Below, one piece after another: positions 14,443-23,270 of a stretch of DNA of 64,000 nucleotides (position 1 is its first letter; every line of letters begins with the position of its first letter). Source of the DNA: Pseudactinotalea sp. HY158. Its GTDB lineage: Bacteria; Actinomycetota; Actinomycetes; Actinomycetales; Beutenbergiaceae. The notes beneath the pieces are model-generated. The model was given only the letters and a program-made list of their open reading frames with translations, was not told the origin of the DNA and ran no database searches. The translations under genes were made by a program, and so were the position numbers. The stretch is taken from positions 2,108,001 through 2,172,000 of the forward strand of contig NZ_CP045920.1 of the NCBI RefSeq assembly GCF_009660225.1, in the 5' to 3' direction.

Positions 14443-14700
14443 GTGAGGTTGCCGCCAATGAAGGCCGCATACAGCCTGGCGTCAGTGGGCGGGCCACAGG
14501 GCGAACGCGTCCCCGACCTCCTGCCACGTCGCCTCCAGCGTCACGCCGTCTTCACCGACTCGCCCCTGAGCATGCTCGAGGCCGAGGAGGCCCACCGCGG
14601 CCACGCCATCATCGAGCAGGTCCACGCCGATATACGCGCCTCAGCCCTGGCCCACGCGCCCTCGGGAAAGTTCACCGCGAACGCGTCCCCGACACCCTGA
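14443..14700 (+). pseudogene. IS1380-type transposase C-terminal remnant
   Basis: From about 14506 the frame reads RVPDLLPRR...HAVFTDSPLSMLEAEEAHRGHAIIEQVHADIRASALAHAPSGKFTANA, the C-terminal HRGHAIIEQV...LAHLPSGKFAANA block of IS1380-family DDE transposases. It then breaks off at SPTP and a stop; the rest of the C-terminus and all of the N-terminal catalytic part are absent. I found no terminal inverted repeats. It marks a decayed insertion next to the fic and hicAB loci. Confidence 0.65.
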
Positions 14701-14838
14701 CCACCAGCCCCCACGGGCACGACCGGAACACATGTGGAAAAGCCGGGCAGACCGGCGGCCCCCCTCACGCCCACACAACCGGACCCGCCAGAACCCGGAC
14801 CTCACACCATCACCGAGATCCGGACGGTGGATCCAGGC

Positions 14839-15174
14839 TCAGGCGCTCGCGAGACGGGCGGCCACGAGGCGATTGAGCGACACGTTCTGTTCAGCAGCCT
14901 CGACGGCAAGGTGGCGATGCACCTCGGGCGGAATCCGCACCATGAACTTGCCGGAGTAGCTTCGATCCGAAATCGCCTCGGGCGGCTTCTCCCCGCCGGA
15001 GAGTAAATCGTCGAGGATGTCCTCCACGAGGGAGCGCACTCCGGTCAGTGCAGCCACCTGATCGTCCGCGATCCACGAGAGCGAGGGCATCTCGGCCACG
15101 GTTCCGACGTACCCCGCATCCTCGGCGGACCAGCGCACGCGGTAGGTGTAATGATCGGCCCTGATGGTGGTCAC
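14839..15174 (-). CDS. hicB: HicB-type antitoxin
   Basis: 111 aa. The N-terminal YTYRVRWSAEDAGYVGTVAEMPSLSWIADDQVAAL is the degraded RNase-H-like HicB fold. The C-terminal YSGKFMVRIPPEVHRHLAVEAAEQNVSLNRLVAARL is a ribbon-helix-helix DNA-binding domain. Its start overlaps the upstream HicA stop by 4 nt (ATGA). HicB binds HicA and represses the operon, most likely at the 15427-15450 dyad. Confidence 0.85.
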   Translation of the reverse strand: MTTIRADHYTYRVRWSAEDAGYVGTVAEMPSLSWIADDQVAALTGVRSLVEDILDDLLSGGEKPPEAISDRSYSGKFMVRIPPEVHRHLAVEAAEQNVSLNRLVAARLASA

Positions 15175-15422
15175 AGTTGCTCCCCTTCCAATTTCTCAAT
15201 CGCTGCAAGGACTTGGCGCACTTGGTAGGGCTTGGATCTCCCGCGATCGTCTTGGATGTTGACTCGCGGGTCCCCTGACCAGGGCATCTTGTAGACGTGG
15301 TGAGACGTACCACGGATCCTGGGCTCTCCGAAGTAGTAGGTGCAGACCTTCGCGAGGTCCGCAAACCGAACTCCGGCGGGTGCGACCCGCATCCGCTCGA
15401 GGATCTTCTCTACGCTCGCCAC
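15171..15422 (-). CDS. hicA: HicA-type mRNA interferase toxin
   Basis: 83 aa from GTG 15422 (VASVEKILERMRVAP). The dsRBD-like HicA core ends in the key histidine segment GTSHHVYKMPW followed by KPYQVRQVLAAIEKLE, as in HicA toxins that cleave mRNA. The in-frame ATG at 15440 lies inside the operator dyad, so GTG 15422, about 7 nt after a -10-like GATACT, is the more likely leaderless start. Toxin first, antitoxin second is the usual hicAB order. Confidence 0.8.
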   Translation of the reverse strand: MASVEKILERMRVAPAGVRFADLAKVCTYYFGEPRIRGTSHHVYKMPWSGDPRVNIQDDRGRSKPYQVRQVLAAIEKLEGEQL

Positions 15423-15426
15423 ACCT

Positions 15427-15450
15427 AACAGTATCACCATTGATACTGTT
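15427..15450. promoter_or_regulatory. hicAB operator
   Basis: AACAGTATC-accatt-GATACTGTT, a perfect 9-bp dyad with a 6-bp spacer, covering the -10 region just upstream of hicA. This is the expected site of HicB autorepression. Confidence 0.65.
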
Positions 15451-15545
15451 CTGACAGGGGTCGACGCTCATCACGGATGGGTGCCGTGGGCACAGGAGCG
15501 AGGCACGACGTCTCCTCCGTGAGATCGGCCCCAGCCATCGCAGGA

Positions 15546-16529
15546 CTACCAGCGGTCACCGAGCTGCGGGGCGATCAGCTCGCGGTACACCGCCTCCACG
15601 GCCGCAACCGTGCCGGCCGGCAGCGGGGCGAGGTCGGCGGCCCCCGCATTGGTGCGCACCTGCTCGGGCGTGCGGGCACCGGGAATGACCGTGCTGACAC
15701 CCGGCTGGTCGATGATCCACCGGAGCGCGAACTGCGCCATCGTCGCGCCGTCGGGAACGAGCGGGGCCAGCCGGCGGACCGCCTCGAGACCGGTCGCGAA
15801 GTCGACGCCCGAGAAGGTCTCGCCGACGTCGAACGCGCTGCCGTCGCGGTTGAAGGTGCGGTGGTCGTTCGCGGCGAAGGTGGTGTTCTCGTCGTAGCGG
15901 CCCGAGAGCAGCCCACTCGCGAGCGGCACCCGGACGATGATCCCCACACCGGCGGCGCGCGCGGCCGGGAGTACCTCGGCCAGCGGACCGAGCCGCATCA
16001 TGTTGAGGATGAGTTGCACGCTCGCCACGTTCGGGCGGGCGATCGCGGTGAGCGCCTCGGCACGGGTCTCGACGCTCACGCCGTAGCGGGCGATGCGCCC
16101 CTCCTCGACCAGGGTGTCGAGGGCGTCGAAGACGGCGTCGGTGCCGTAGACGGCGGTGGGCGGGCAGTGCAATTGCACGAGGTCGAGGGTCTGCACCCGC
16201 AGGTGCGCGCGTGACCGGTCGGTCCACGCGCGCAGGTGGTCGAGGGAATAGATCTGCGGAGTCTGCGGCATCCGGCGGCCCGCCTTCGTGGCGACGACCA
16301 CGTCGTCGATGCCCCGCTCGTGCAGGAAGGCGCCGATCCTGCGCTCACTGAGCCCGTCGCCGTAGACGTCGGCGGTGTCGAAGAACCGCACGCCGCCCTC
16401 ATACGCGGCCTCCAGCACCGCGCGGGCCTCCTCCTCACGGACATCGCCCCAGTCCGCGCCCAGCTGCCACGTGCCGAGCCCGATCACCGAGACCGGTCGG
16501 CCGGTGCGCCCCAAGATCCGCTGCTCCAC
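15546..16529 (-). CDS. Aldo/keto reductase
   Basis: 327 aa from GTG 16529, which follows AAGGAGG by 5 nt; the in-frame ATG at 16544 would read through that ribosome site. TIM-barrel AKR motifs: GLGTWQLGADWG, FFDTADVYGDGLSE (catalytic D and Y), VVATKAGRR (K), LVQLHCP (H) and the NADPH-binding C-terminus STVIPGARTPEQVRTNAGA. It is expected to reduce carbonyls or oxidise alcohols on a sugar- or aldehyde-like substrate in the cytoplasm. Divergent from the large lipoprotein gene. Confidence 0.9.
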   Translation of the reverse strand: MEQRILGRTGRPVSVIGLGTWQLGADWGDVREEEARAVLEAAYEGGVRFFDTADVYGDGLSERRIGAFLHERGIDDVVVATKAGRRMPQTPQIYSLDHLRAWTDRSRAHLRVQTLDLVQLHCPPTAVYGTDAVFDALDTLVEEGRIARYGVSVETRAEALTAIARPNVASVQLILNMMRLGPLAEVLPAARAAGVGIIVRVPLASGLLSGRYDENTTFAANDHRTFNRDGSAFDVGETFSGVDFATGLEAVRRLAPLVPDGATMAQFALRWIIDQPGVSTVIPGARTPEQVRTNAGAADLAPLPAGTVAAVEAVYRELIAPQLGDRW

Positions 16530-16712
16530 TGCTTCCTCCTTCATCACCGGCGACGACGGCCCGCCGCCCGGACGGCCTCCAGTATCCCCGCACGAACGTT
16601 TGTGAGCGGTCTGTGAGCCGGGGCTGCTTGGCTGTGAGGTCGAACCGAGCGATGGGGCAGATCGGCGCCCGCGCCCGAGTCCATGACACGACCGAGCGAA
16701 GGAACCCGCCCC

Positions 16713-19610
16713 ATGACCACCCGTGATCGACGTCCCGCCGTGCACGCGCCCGCCCGAGCGGTCGCGGCGGCCGCCTCGGTGGCCCTGCTGCTGGCCGGCT
16801 GTTCGCTGTTCTCCGGCGGCGCGGCCGAGGCGGAACCGGCGCCGGCGCCCGAGCCCGCCACCGCGGTGCCCACCGGCGACGAGCCGGTGCAGGACACGTG
16901 GGTCTACGAGCGGGTGCGCACGGTGCTCGCCGACGGCTCGCTCGTCGACGTGACCGATCGCCTCCTCGCCGGGCTCACCGGGGAGGAGGATGCGGCACTC
17001 GAGCTGATCGACGGGGTGAGGTTCACTCCGATACCCGACCTGGCGCCGTCCATACGCGATACGCCGGACACGTTCCGGGAGGATCTGGACGTCGTGGCGG
17101 GGATCGTCTCGACCGGCGGCGAGCAGCGCCTCCAGGTCATCGCGACCCCGACCGGGGACCGGTCCGTCGACGCGGACGACCTGCTCGTGCTCGACCTGTC
17201 GCATCTGGGCGTGGCGGGCGGGGCGCCGCTGATCGTCGACTTCGCGTTCGGGCAGGGCCTGCCGAGTGCGGCCGACGAGGCGGACCTGCCCTCCGCCGAG
17301 CTGCTCGGCCACCGCATGCGCGGCGGGCAGTTCCAGTGGTTCGGGGTCACGGCCGACGGCGAACGGACCACCGGCCTGCAGACGGTCCTCGGCAGCGTTC
17401 CCACCGGCGCGCAGGCGGGCGCCACCGACGCCGCCGACGCCCGCGCCGAGAGCGGCACCCTGCGGATCGAGCACGCCCTCCAGCGCGGGCCCGGCCCCGC
17501 CCGCGTGACCCCGGTCGGCTTCGGCGACGACGACGGCATCCCGCTCAAGGCCCAGCCCACGCTCAAGCCGGTGGACGACCTCGGCGGCTGCAAGGGCTCG
17601 CCCATCAAGTGCGTGTCGCAATATTTCAAGGACATGAAGAAGGGCTTCAAGGAGTCCCTCGACAGCCTCTTCGACGACAACATGCCCCCCTCCCCCAGGC
17701 AGCCCACGCCGTGCACCGGCCCGTGCGGGGGCGGATCGGGTGAACCGCATCTGCGCACGTTCGACGGGGTGCGCTACGACCTGCAGCTCGTGGGCGAGTT
17801 CGTGCTCGCCGACTCGGAGCAGCTGACCGTGCAGACCCGGCAGGAGCCCTACGGCGACAGCACCCGGGTCTCGATCATCACCGCCGCCGCGATCGAGGTC
17901 GGCGGGCACCGGGTGAGTGCCCGGACCCACCGCGACCCGGTGGTCCGGATCGACGGCGGCCCCGTCCCGATGGCGCAACTGACCGAGGGGATCGACCTGG
18001 GCGACCACTTCGCGTGGGCCTTCGCCGGGGACCTGTTCGTGGCCGGACCGGACGATGTGCAGGTGAGCGTGCGGGGCTTGGAGACCGGCAACTTCGACGT
18101 GTTCGTCGACGCCGGCACATCCGAGGCGGCCTGGGAGGGCCTGCTCGGCAGCCCCGACGGCGCGGCGGAGAACGACCTGACCGCCCGTGGCGGGCAGCAG
18201 CTGCCGCTCGACCCGCCCGTCGAGGCGCTCTACGGCGCGTTCGGGGAGAGCTGGCGCATCGGCGAGGGCGAGGCCCTCTTCGACTACGAGGACGGCGAGA
18301 GCACCGCGACGTTCACCGACCGGTCCTTCCCGGACGTGCACCTGGGCTACGACGACCTGACCCCGGCGCAGCGGGCCGTGGCCGAGACCCTGTGCACCCT
18401 CGCGGGCATCACCGATCCGACGGCCTTCCGGTGGTGCGTGTTCGACTACGCGGTGACCCGGGACGTCTCCTTCATCCGGGACGCCCGCTTCGCCGCGGTG
18501 AGCTACGACGCCCCCGGCGGCGGCTGGCTCGCGCAGATCGAGGGGGCGAGCCTCGCCGGCCCGGCCCTGTTCGACCGGGACGGTCACGTGCTCGTTCCCG
18601 CACGCACGGACGACGGCGGGCTGGTCGTGGCCCTCGACCTCGCCACCGGGGAACTCGCCTGGCAGAGCGCCACCGGCGCGGGCCTGTGCCTCGCGGTCAC
18701 CGCCGGCGGGTCGATCGTGGCCGCGTCCCACGGCGAGGACGGCTTCGCGGTCTCGGTGCTCGATCCGGCCGACGGCGCGGAGATCTCCTCGACGCCGACC
18801 GTGCTGGCCGGGTGCGACTCCGCCACGGCCGCCGGGGACACGGTGCTGCTGCGCATGAAGGACGACGTGTTCGGGTTCCGCGCCGACGATGCCGTGATCG
18901 GCTTCGAGACCGAGATAGCCGGGCTGCGCACCGATCCGGTCGTGGCCGAGGACGGCACCGTGTGGATGGCCCGGTACCTCGACGAGGCCTCCGGGGCCGT
19001 GCGGCTCGACCCGGTGACCGGCGACATCGAGCACGCCGAGCTGCCGGTGCCCAGGGTGCTCACTCACGCGGCCCCGACCGAGCGCGGGTTCGTGGTCGGC
19101 TACGAGGACGAGGACGGCGAGACGGGCGGGCTGCTGCGGTACTCGCCGGCGACCGACGACCCCCACTCGGGTGCGCGGCCCACGCCGCTGCCGCAGACCG
19201 TCGACGGGATGGACTTCTCCCGGATCCCCACCGGCCCGCTCGCCGGCTCCGGCGGCCTGGTCGCCGGGTTCCTCACGAGCGAGCAGGTGGGCGTGTTCGA
19301 CGCCTCGACCGGACAGCCGCTGCAGTTGATCGGGCCGTCCTCGTTCAACAACAACCACGATCAGCTCGGCATGGCCGGCGGCGCCGTGATCGTGGGCCCC
19401 TTCGGCGGCGACGCCTGGGTGGAGGCCTACGACGGCGCGAGCGGGCGCCTGCTGTGGAGCGCGCCCGACCCGGGCGAGAACGCGGAATATGCCGACGCCG
19501 GCATCAACGACGCCAAGCTGTTCGGACCGGCCACGGCGTCCGGCCAGGTGGTCGTGCTGACCACGATGAACGGCGGCATCGTCGCCTCGCTCGTCGGGCC
19601 GGGCATGTAG
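16713..19610 (+). CDS. Large lipoprotein with a vWD-like domain and beta-propeller region
   Basis: 965 aa. The N-terminal ASVALLLAGC is a lipobox, so the protein is anchored outside the membrane, followed by an Ala/Pro/Glu linker. After an uncharacterised N-terminal part come CKGSPIKC...PCTGPCGGG and, from about residue 344, GEPHLRTFDGVRYDLQLVGEFVLA, the start of a von Willebrand factor type D domain (to about residue 505). From about residue 600 repeated blades (GHVLVPARTDDGGLVVALDLATGELAWQ; GTVWMARYLDEASGAVRLDPVTG; GDAWVEAYDGASGRLLW) resemble a PQQ-type beta-propeller. ATG 16713 follows GAAGGA; ATG 16683 is an alternative. Function unknown, likely cell-surface binding. Confidence 0.8.
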   Translation: MTTRDRRPAVHAPARAVAAAASVALLLAGCSLFSGGAAEAEPAPAPEPATAVPTGDEPVQDTWVYERVRTVLADGSLVDVTDRLLAGLTGEEDAALELIDGVRFTPIPDLAPSIRDTPDTFREDLDVVAGIVSTGGEQRLQVIATPTGDRSVDADDLLVLDLSHLGVAGGAPLIVDFAFGQGLPSAADEADLPSAELLGHRMRGGQFQWFGVTADGERTTGLQTVLGSVPTGAQAGATDAADARAESGTLRIEHALQRGPGPARVTPVGFGDDDGIPLKAQPTLKPVDDLGGCKGSPIKCVSQYFKDMKKGFKESLDSLFDDNMPPSPRQPTPCTGPCGGGSGEPHLRTFDGVRYDLQLVGEFVLADSEQLTVQTRQEPYGDSTRVSIITAAAIEVGGHRVSARTHRDPVVRIDGGPVPMAQLTEGIDLGDHFAWAFAGDLFVAGPDDVQVSVRGLETGNFDVFVDAGTSEAAWEGLLGSPDGAAENDLTARGGQQLPLDPPVEALYGAFGESWRIGEGEALFDYEDGESTATFTDRSFPDVHLGYDDLTPAQRAVAETLCTLAGITDPTAFRWCVFDYAVTRDVSFIRDARFAAVSYDAPGGGWLAQIEGASLAGPALFDRDGHVLVPARTDDGGLVVALDLATGELAWQSATGAGLCLAVTAGGSIVAASHGEDGFAVSVLDPADGAEISSTPTVLAGCDSATAAGDTVLLRMKDDVFGFRADDAVIGFETEIAGLRTDPVVAEDGTVWMARYLDEASGAVRLDPVTGDIEHAELPVPRVLTHAAPTERGFVVGYEDEDGETGGLLRYSPATDDPHSGARPTPLPQTVDGMDFSRIPTGPLAGSGGLVAGFLTSEQVGVFDASTGQPLQLIGPSSFNNNHDQLGMAGGAVIVGPFGGDAWVEAYDGASGRLLWSAPDPGENAEYADAGINDAKLFGPATASGQVVVLTTMNGGIVASLVGPGM

Positions 19611-19793
19611 GGCACCGGCGGGCGGGGCGGCGGGCGGATAAGCGGACCGGGGCGCGGGCGACGGCGTCGGCGGGGGCCGGCCGCCGGCGGGGGCCGGCCG
19701 GCCGGCACCAACGCGGCGCTGGGGCCATCCCCCTCCGGACACGGGGGCAGGCCGCCTTGGTCCGGGCCCCCGCGGGCCGATTGAATGGTGGTC
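19611..19793. other. GC-rich intergenic region with repeats and hairpins
   Basis: A 16-bp unit CGGCGGGGGCCGGCCG occurs twice (19668-19683 and 19685-19700), giving strong overlapping hairpins. A second hairpin pairs CGGGGGC (19742-19748) with GCCCCCG (19766-19772). These may end transcription of the lipoprotein gene. TTGAAT at 19781-19786 fits a -10 for a leaderless start at 19794. Confidence 0.4.
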
Positions 19794-21167
19794 ATGCCCG
19801 CACGCTCCCCGACCGGCGCACCCTCCCCGACCGACGCGCCGCCGATCGTCCCGGTCGTCACCCGCCGCCGCGCCCCGCAGCGCCTCTGGTCCGCGCCGTT
19901 CACCTCGCGGGCCTGGCGCGACCTGGGCACGGAGCTGCTCATCCTGCTCACGGCGCCGTTCGGCTTCGCCTACGCGGTGCTGTGCGCCTGCCTCACGGCC
20001 GCGCTCGCCCCGACCGTGGCCGGGCTCTACCTGCCCGGATGGCTCGTGCTCGGCGCCCGCGGCTGGGGCGGGATGTTCCGCGGCTACGCCCGCCTCCTCG
20101 GCACCGAGATCGCGCACCCGCTCCCGCGCCGCCGCGGCCACGGCTTCTGGCGGGGCCTGGCGAACACGATCGGCGACGGCGCCGGCTGGCGGGCCGTGCT
20201 CTTCCTGGTGATCGCGCTGCCCCTGGCGATCGTCTCCGCGGTGCTCGTGCTCGTGTTCCTCGTCGTCGCGGCCGGCCTGCTCACGTACTGGTTCTGGTAC
20301 CGCTTCCTGCCCGCCCAGCAGGCCGCGGACGGCACGTGGCACCGGGGCTCGCTCTGGTGGGACGGCACCCCGATGGACACGACGTCATCGTTCATCGCCT
20401 GCGGCGTGGCCGGCATCGTGCTCTGGTTCCTGTGGCCCCAGCTCGCCCGCGGATTCGCCGCCGCCTGGGCAGGACTCGCCGCCGTCCTGCTCGGCCCCAC
20501 CCGCTCGAGCCTGCGGGTGGCCGCCCTCGAATCCTCCCGGGGGCGCACCGTGGCCGATGCGGACACCAAGCTCCGCTGGATCGAACGCGACCTGCACGAC
20601 GGCACCCAGGCCCGGCTCGTCGCGTTGGCGATGCAGCTCGGGGAGGCGACCGAGCTCCTCGAGAGCGACCCGGCCCAGGGCCGCGACCTCGTGGCCGAGG
20701 CGCACGCGGCCACGAAGGACACCCTGGTCGAGCTGCGCGAACTCGCCCGCGGCATCCGCCCGCCCGCGCTCGAGGCCGGCCTCGCGGTCGCCGTCGAGAC
20801 GCTCTCCTCCCGCAGCCCGCTGCCCGTGACCGTCGACATCGCCCCCGACCTGCGCCCGGACCCGCCGATCGAGTCGATCGCCTACTTCGCGATCGCCGAG
20901 CTGATCACGAACGCGGTCAAGCACGCGCGTGCGAGCGGCGTCTACGTGCTCGCGGAGCAGCGGGACCAGACCCTGTGGCTGCGGGTGCGGGACGACGGCA
21001 TCGGCGGCGCCGAACCGGCCCCGCCCCGCGCGGACGGCCACGGCACCGGCCTCGCCGGCCTGCGCGACCGGGTGGCCTCGGTCGACGGCGGCCTGCGGAT
21101 CGAGAGCCCCGCCGGGGAGCCGACCGTCGTCACGATCACACTGCCGATGCGGGTGGCCGGGCGGTGA
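19794..21167 (+). CDS. NarL-type sensor histidine kinase
   Basis: 457 aa. The N-terminal half has four or more hydrophobic segments (LLILLTAPFGFAYAVLCA; AVLFLVIALPLAIVSAVLVLVFLVVAAGLL; SFIACGVAGIVLWFLWPQLA), a membrane sensor of the DUF4118-free actinobacterial type. The dimerisation domain carries IERDLHDGTQARL with phospho-acceptor H268. The ATPase domain shows N-box NAVKHARA, DDGIGG and GTGLAGLRDRV. It phosphorylates the response regulator encoded next. ATG 19785 is an alternative start. The stimulus is unknown; the surface lipoprotein upstream could be functionally linked. Confidence 0.92.
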   Translation: MPARSPTGAPSPTDAPPIVPVVTRRRAPQRLWSAPFTSRAWRDLGTELLILLTAPFGFAYAVLCACLTAALAPTVAGLYLPGWLVLGARGWGGMFRGYARLLGTEIAHPLPRRRGHGFWRGLANTIGDGAGWRAVLFLVIALPLAIVSAVLVLVFLVVAAGLLTYWFWYRFLPAQQAADGTWHRGSLWWDGTPMDTTSSFIACGVAGIVLWFLWPQLARGFAAAWAGLAAVLLGPTRSSLRVAALESSRGRTVADADTKLRWIERDLHDGTQARLVALAMQLGEATELLESDPAQGRDLVAEAHAATKDTLVELRELARGIRPPALEAGLAVAVETLSSRSPLPVTVDIAPDLRPDPPIESIAYFAIAELITNAVKHARASGVYVLAEQRDQTLWLRVRDDGIGGAEPAPPRADGHGTGLAGLRDRVASVDGGLRIESPAGEPTVVTITLPMRVAGR

Positions 21168-21195
21168 GTCGGCCCGGCCCCGCTACCGTGGCGCC

Positions 21196-21855
21196 ATGAG
21201 GATCGCGATCGCCGAGGACTCGGCCATCCTGCGCGACGGGCTCACCTCGCTGCTCACCCGCCGCGGGCACGAGGTCGTGGCCGCGGTCGACAACGGCACG
21301 CAGCTCGAGGCGGCCATCGAGGCCCGCGCCGACGCCGGCACCCCGTGCGACGTCGCGGTGATCGACGTGCGCATGCCCCCCACCTTCACCGACGAGGGCC
21401 TGCGCACCGCGCTGCGGATCCGCGAGCGCCACCCCGAGCACGGTGTGCTGCTCTTCTCCCAATACGTCGAGACCCGCTACGCCACCGAGCTGCTGCAGGG
21501 CAACGCCCGCGCGATCGGCTACCTGCTCAAGGATCGGGTGGCCGACGTGAGCGAGTTCATCGACGCCCTCGAGCGGATCACCGCCGGGCACACCGTGCTC
21601 GATCCCGAGGTCGTGAGCCAGCTCCTGCGCGCCACCCCCGAACGCGCCGCCCTCGAACGCCTCACCCCCCGCGAACGCGAGGTGCTCGAGCAGATGGCCC
21701 TCGGCCGCTCGAACTCCGCGATCGCCGCCGCCCTGTTCCTCTCCGCCGGCGCCGTGGAGAAGAACATCTCCTCGATCTTCGCCAAGCTCGATCTGCCCAC
21801 GGACGACGCCGCTCACCGCCGCGTGCTCGCCGTCGTCCGCTACCTCCAGCGCTGA
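21196..21855 (+). CDS. NarL/FixJ-type response regulator
   Basis: 219 aa. Receiver domain: acidic pocket AEDS, phospho-acceptor D57 in VIDVRMPP, and lysine in YLLKD. C-terminal LuxR-type HTH LTPREREVLEQMALGRSNSAIAAALFLSAGAVEKNISSIFAKL. Start ATG 21196 lies 7 nt after TACCGT (21184-21189), so it may have its own leaderless promoter in addition to read-through from the kinase gene 28 bp upstream. Forms a two-component system with the kinase. Confidence 0.93.
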   Translation: MRIAIAEDSAILRDGLTSLLTRRGHEVVAAVDNGTQLEAAIEARADAGTPCDVAVIDVRMPPTFTDEGLRTALRIRERHPEHGVLLFSQYVETRYATELLQGNARAIGYLLKDRVADVSEFIDALERITAGHTVLDPEVVSQLLRATPERAALERLTPREREVLEQMALGRSNSAIAAALFLSAGAVEKNISSIFAKLDLPTDDAAHRRVLAVVRYLQR

Positions 21856-21856
21856 C

Positions 21857-21883
21857 GGGGGCGGGCCCCCGGGGCCGGCCCCC
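21857..21883 (+). terminator. GC-rich double hairpin after the response regulator
   Basis: GGGGGC-GG-GCCCCC followed at once by the self-complementary GGGGCCGGCCCC. It starts 2 nt after the stop codon; no T tract. Confidence 0.45.
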
Positions 21884-21992
21884 ACGATGAGTTCGGGCTC
21901 GCCCGCTCCCACGCGGCGGCTGGCGCCATGGTGGCGATCTGCCCGATTTCGAAGACTGGACGGGATCCCATTCCCACACAGTCAGGACCATC

Positions 21993-23228
21993 GTGGCCAC
22001 CGCCTCCCCGCCCGTCTCCCTACGACCGCACCGCCTCCCCGCCCCGGCGCATCCGGCCGCGGCCCCTGCCCAACCCGCCCAGTCGGCCTCATCCGGTCGG
22101 CGCCGCGCCCGCGATCCGTTCGTCGACCTCGTGCGGGCCCTCGGCACGCTCGCCGTCGTGGCCGTGCACTGGCTCATGCCGCAGGTCGCCTGGGACGGCA
22201 CCGCCCTGACGATCGGCAACGCGCTCGCGACCGGCCCGGGCTGGCTCCTCACGTGGGTGCTCCAGGTGCTGCCGCTGCTGTTCTTCGCCGCGGGCGCGGC
22301 GGCCGGGCTGGGCCGGAGGGAATCGGTCGGGATCACGCTCCGTCGGCGCCTGCCTCGATTATTGACGCCGGTGCTCGCCTTCGCGCTCACGTGGGCCGGC
22401 GTAGCACTCCTCCTGCCGGCCGTGGGCGTGCCCGGGGCCGCCGTGGCGCAGGCGGTGCGGATCGTGCCGCAGCCGCTGTGGTTCCTCGGCGTCTACGGGG
22501 CGCTGCTCCTGCTCACGCCCGCGCTCCGGGCGCTCGTGGTCCGGCTCGGTTGGGCGGCACCCCTCGTACTCCTGCCGCTGCCGGTCATCGTGGATCTGCT
22601 CCGGTTCTCCGGCGCGGCGCCGCAGCTGGCCTGGCTCAACCTGCTCGCGGTGTGGGCCGTGCCCTTCACGGCGGGGCTGGCCTATGCGCTGCTGCCGGAG
22701 CGCCGTCCAGGGGCGCGTGCCTGGTGGATCGTCGCGGCACTCGCGCTGTCGGCCGCGCTCGTGCTGCTCGCGGCCGGCCCCTACCCGCTCAGCCTCATCG
22801 GCATGCCGGGCGAGGCGATCTCGAACCTGAGCCCGCCCACGCTCCTGGCCCTCGCCCACGCGATCCTCCTGACCGCCGTCGCGCTCGCCCTGCGCGGACC
22901 GTTCGTGCGCCTCGCCACCGGGCCGCTGCGGCGCCTCGTGGGCTGGGTGAGCGCGCGGTCGATGACGATCTACGTGTGGCATCTGAGTGCGATGTTCGTG
23001 GTGCTCGGGGTCGGGCTGCTCGGGCTCGGGCTGGAGGTGCCGCCCGCGTGGAGCGCCGCCTGGTGGTGGCAGTGGCCGCTGTGGTGCGCGGCCGCCGCGT
23101 GGGTCCTGCGCGGCCTCGCGCGGATCTACCACCGGTTCGAGCTCATGCCGGCCCGCCGGCCCGTCCCCGTGGTGTTCGCCCCACCCACGTCGGTCATGAT
23201 CGTCGGCCCGGAGAACCGGCCGCGCTGA
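21993..23228 (+). CDS. Acyltransferase-3 family membrane protein
   Basis: 411 aa, GTG start. RDPFVDLVRALGTLAVVAVHWLMPQVAW is the N-terminal first helix of acyltransferase family 3 (RxxxxDxxRxxA...VxxxH). About ten membrane helices follow, including LLTWVLQVLPLLFFAAGAAAGLG and the late MTIYVWHLSAMFVVLGVGLL. Such enzymes O-acylate cell-surface sugars, lipids or peptides. The N-terminal 35 residues are a proline/alanine-rich cytosolic tail. Substrate unknown; transcribed alone. Confidence 0.85.
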   Translation: MATASPPVSLRPHRLPAPAHPAAAPAQPAQSASSGRRRARDPFVDLVRALGTLAVVAVHWLMPQVAWDGTALTIGNALATGPGWLLTWVLQVLPLLFFAAGAAAGLGRRESVGITLRRRLPRLLTPVLAFALTWAGVALLLPAVGVPGAAVAQAVRIVPQPLWFLGVYGALLLLTPALRALVVRLGWAAPLVLLPLPVIVDLLRFSGAAPQLAWLNLLAVWAVPFTAGLAYALLPERRPGARAWWIVAALALSAALVLLAAGPYPLSLIGMPGEAISNLSPPTLLALAHAILLTAVALALRGPFVRLATGPLRRLVGWVSARSMTIYVWHLSAMFVVLGVGLLGLGLEVPPAWSAAWWWQWPLWCAAAAWVLRGLARIYHRFELMPARRPVPVVFAPPTSVMIVGPENRPR

Positions 23229-23270
23229 TCCTCCTTCCGGTGACGGCCGTGCCTGTCGCATACTGGCAGC

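Noticed and set aside
14443-14700. Intact insertion sequence
   Set aside because: Only the C-terminal transposase block is left and no terminal inverted repeats were found, so it is listed as a remnant.
19668-19700. Repeated GC-rich units considered as a CRISPR or integration site
   Set aside because: Only two copies, one base apart, with no spacers; better explained as terminator-like hairpins.
15546-20342. A 1598-codon open frame on the minus strand
   Set aside because: Only its last 328 codons are a real gene (aldo/keto reductase). The rest is the antisense shadow of the lipoprotein and kinase genes, with no protein-like motifs.
18014-21199. A 1061-codon plus frame rich in Arg and Gly
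   Set aside because: Out-of-frame shadow of the lipoprotein and histidine kinase genes, typical of GC-rich DNA.
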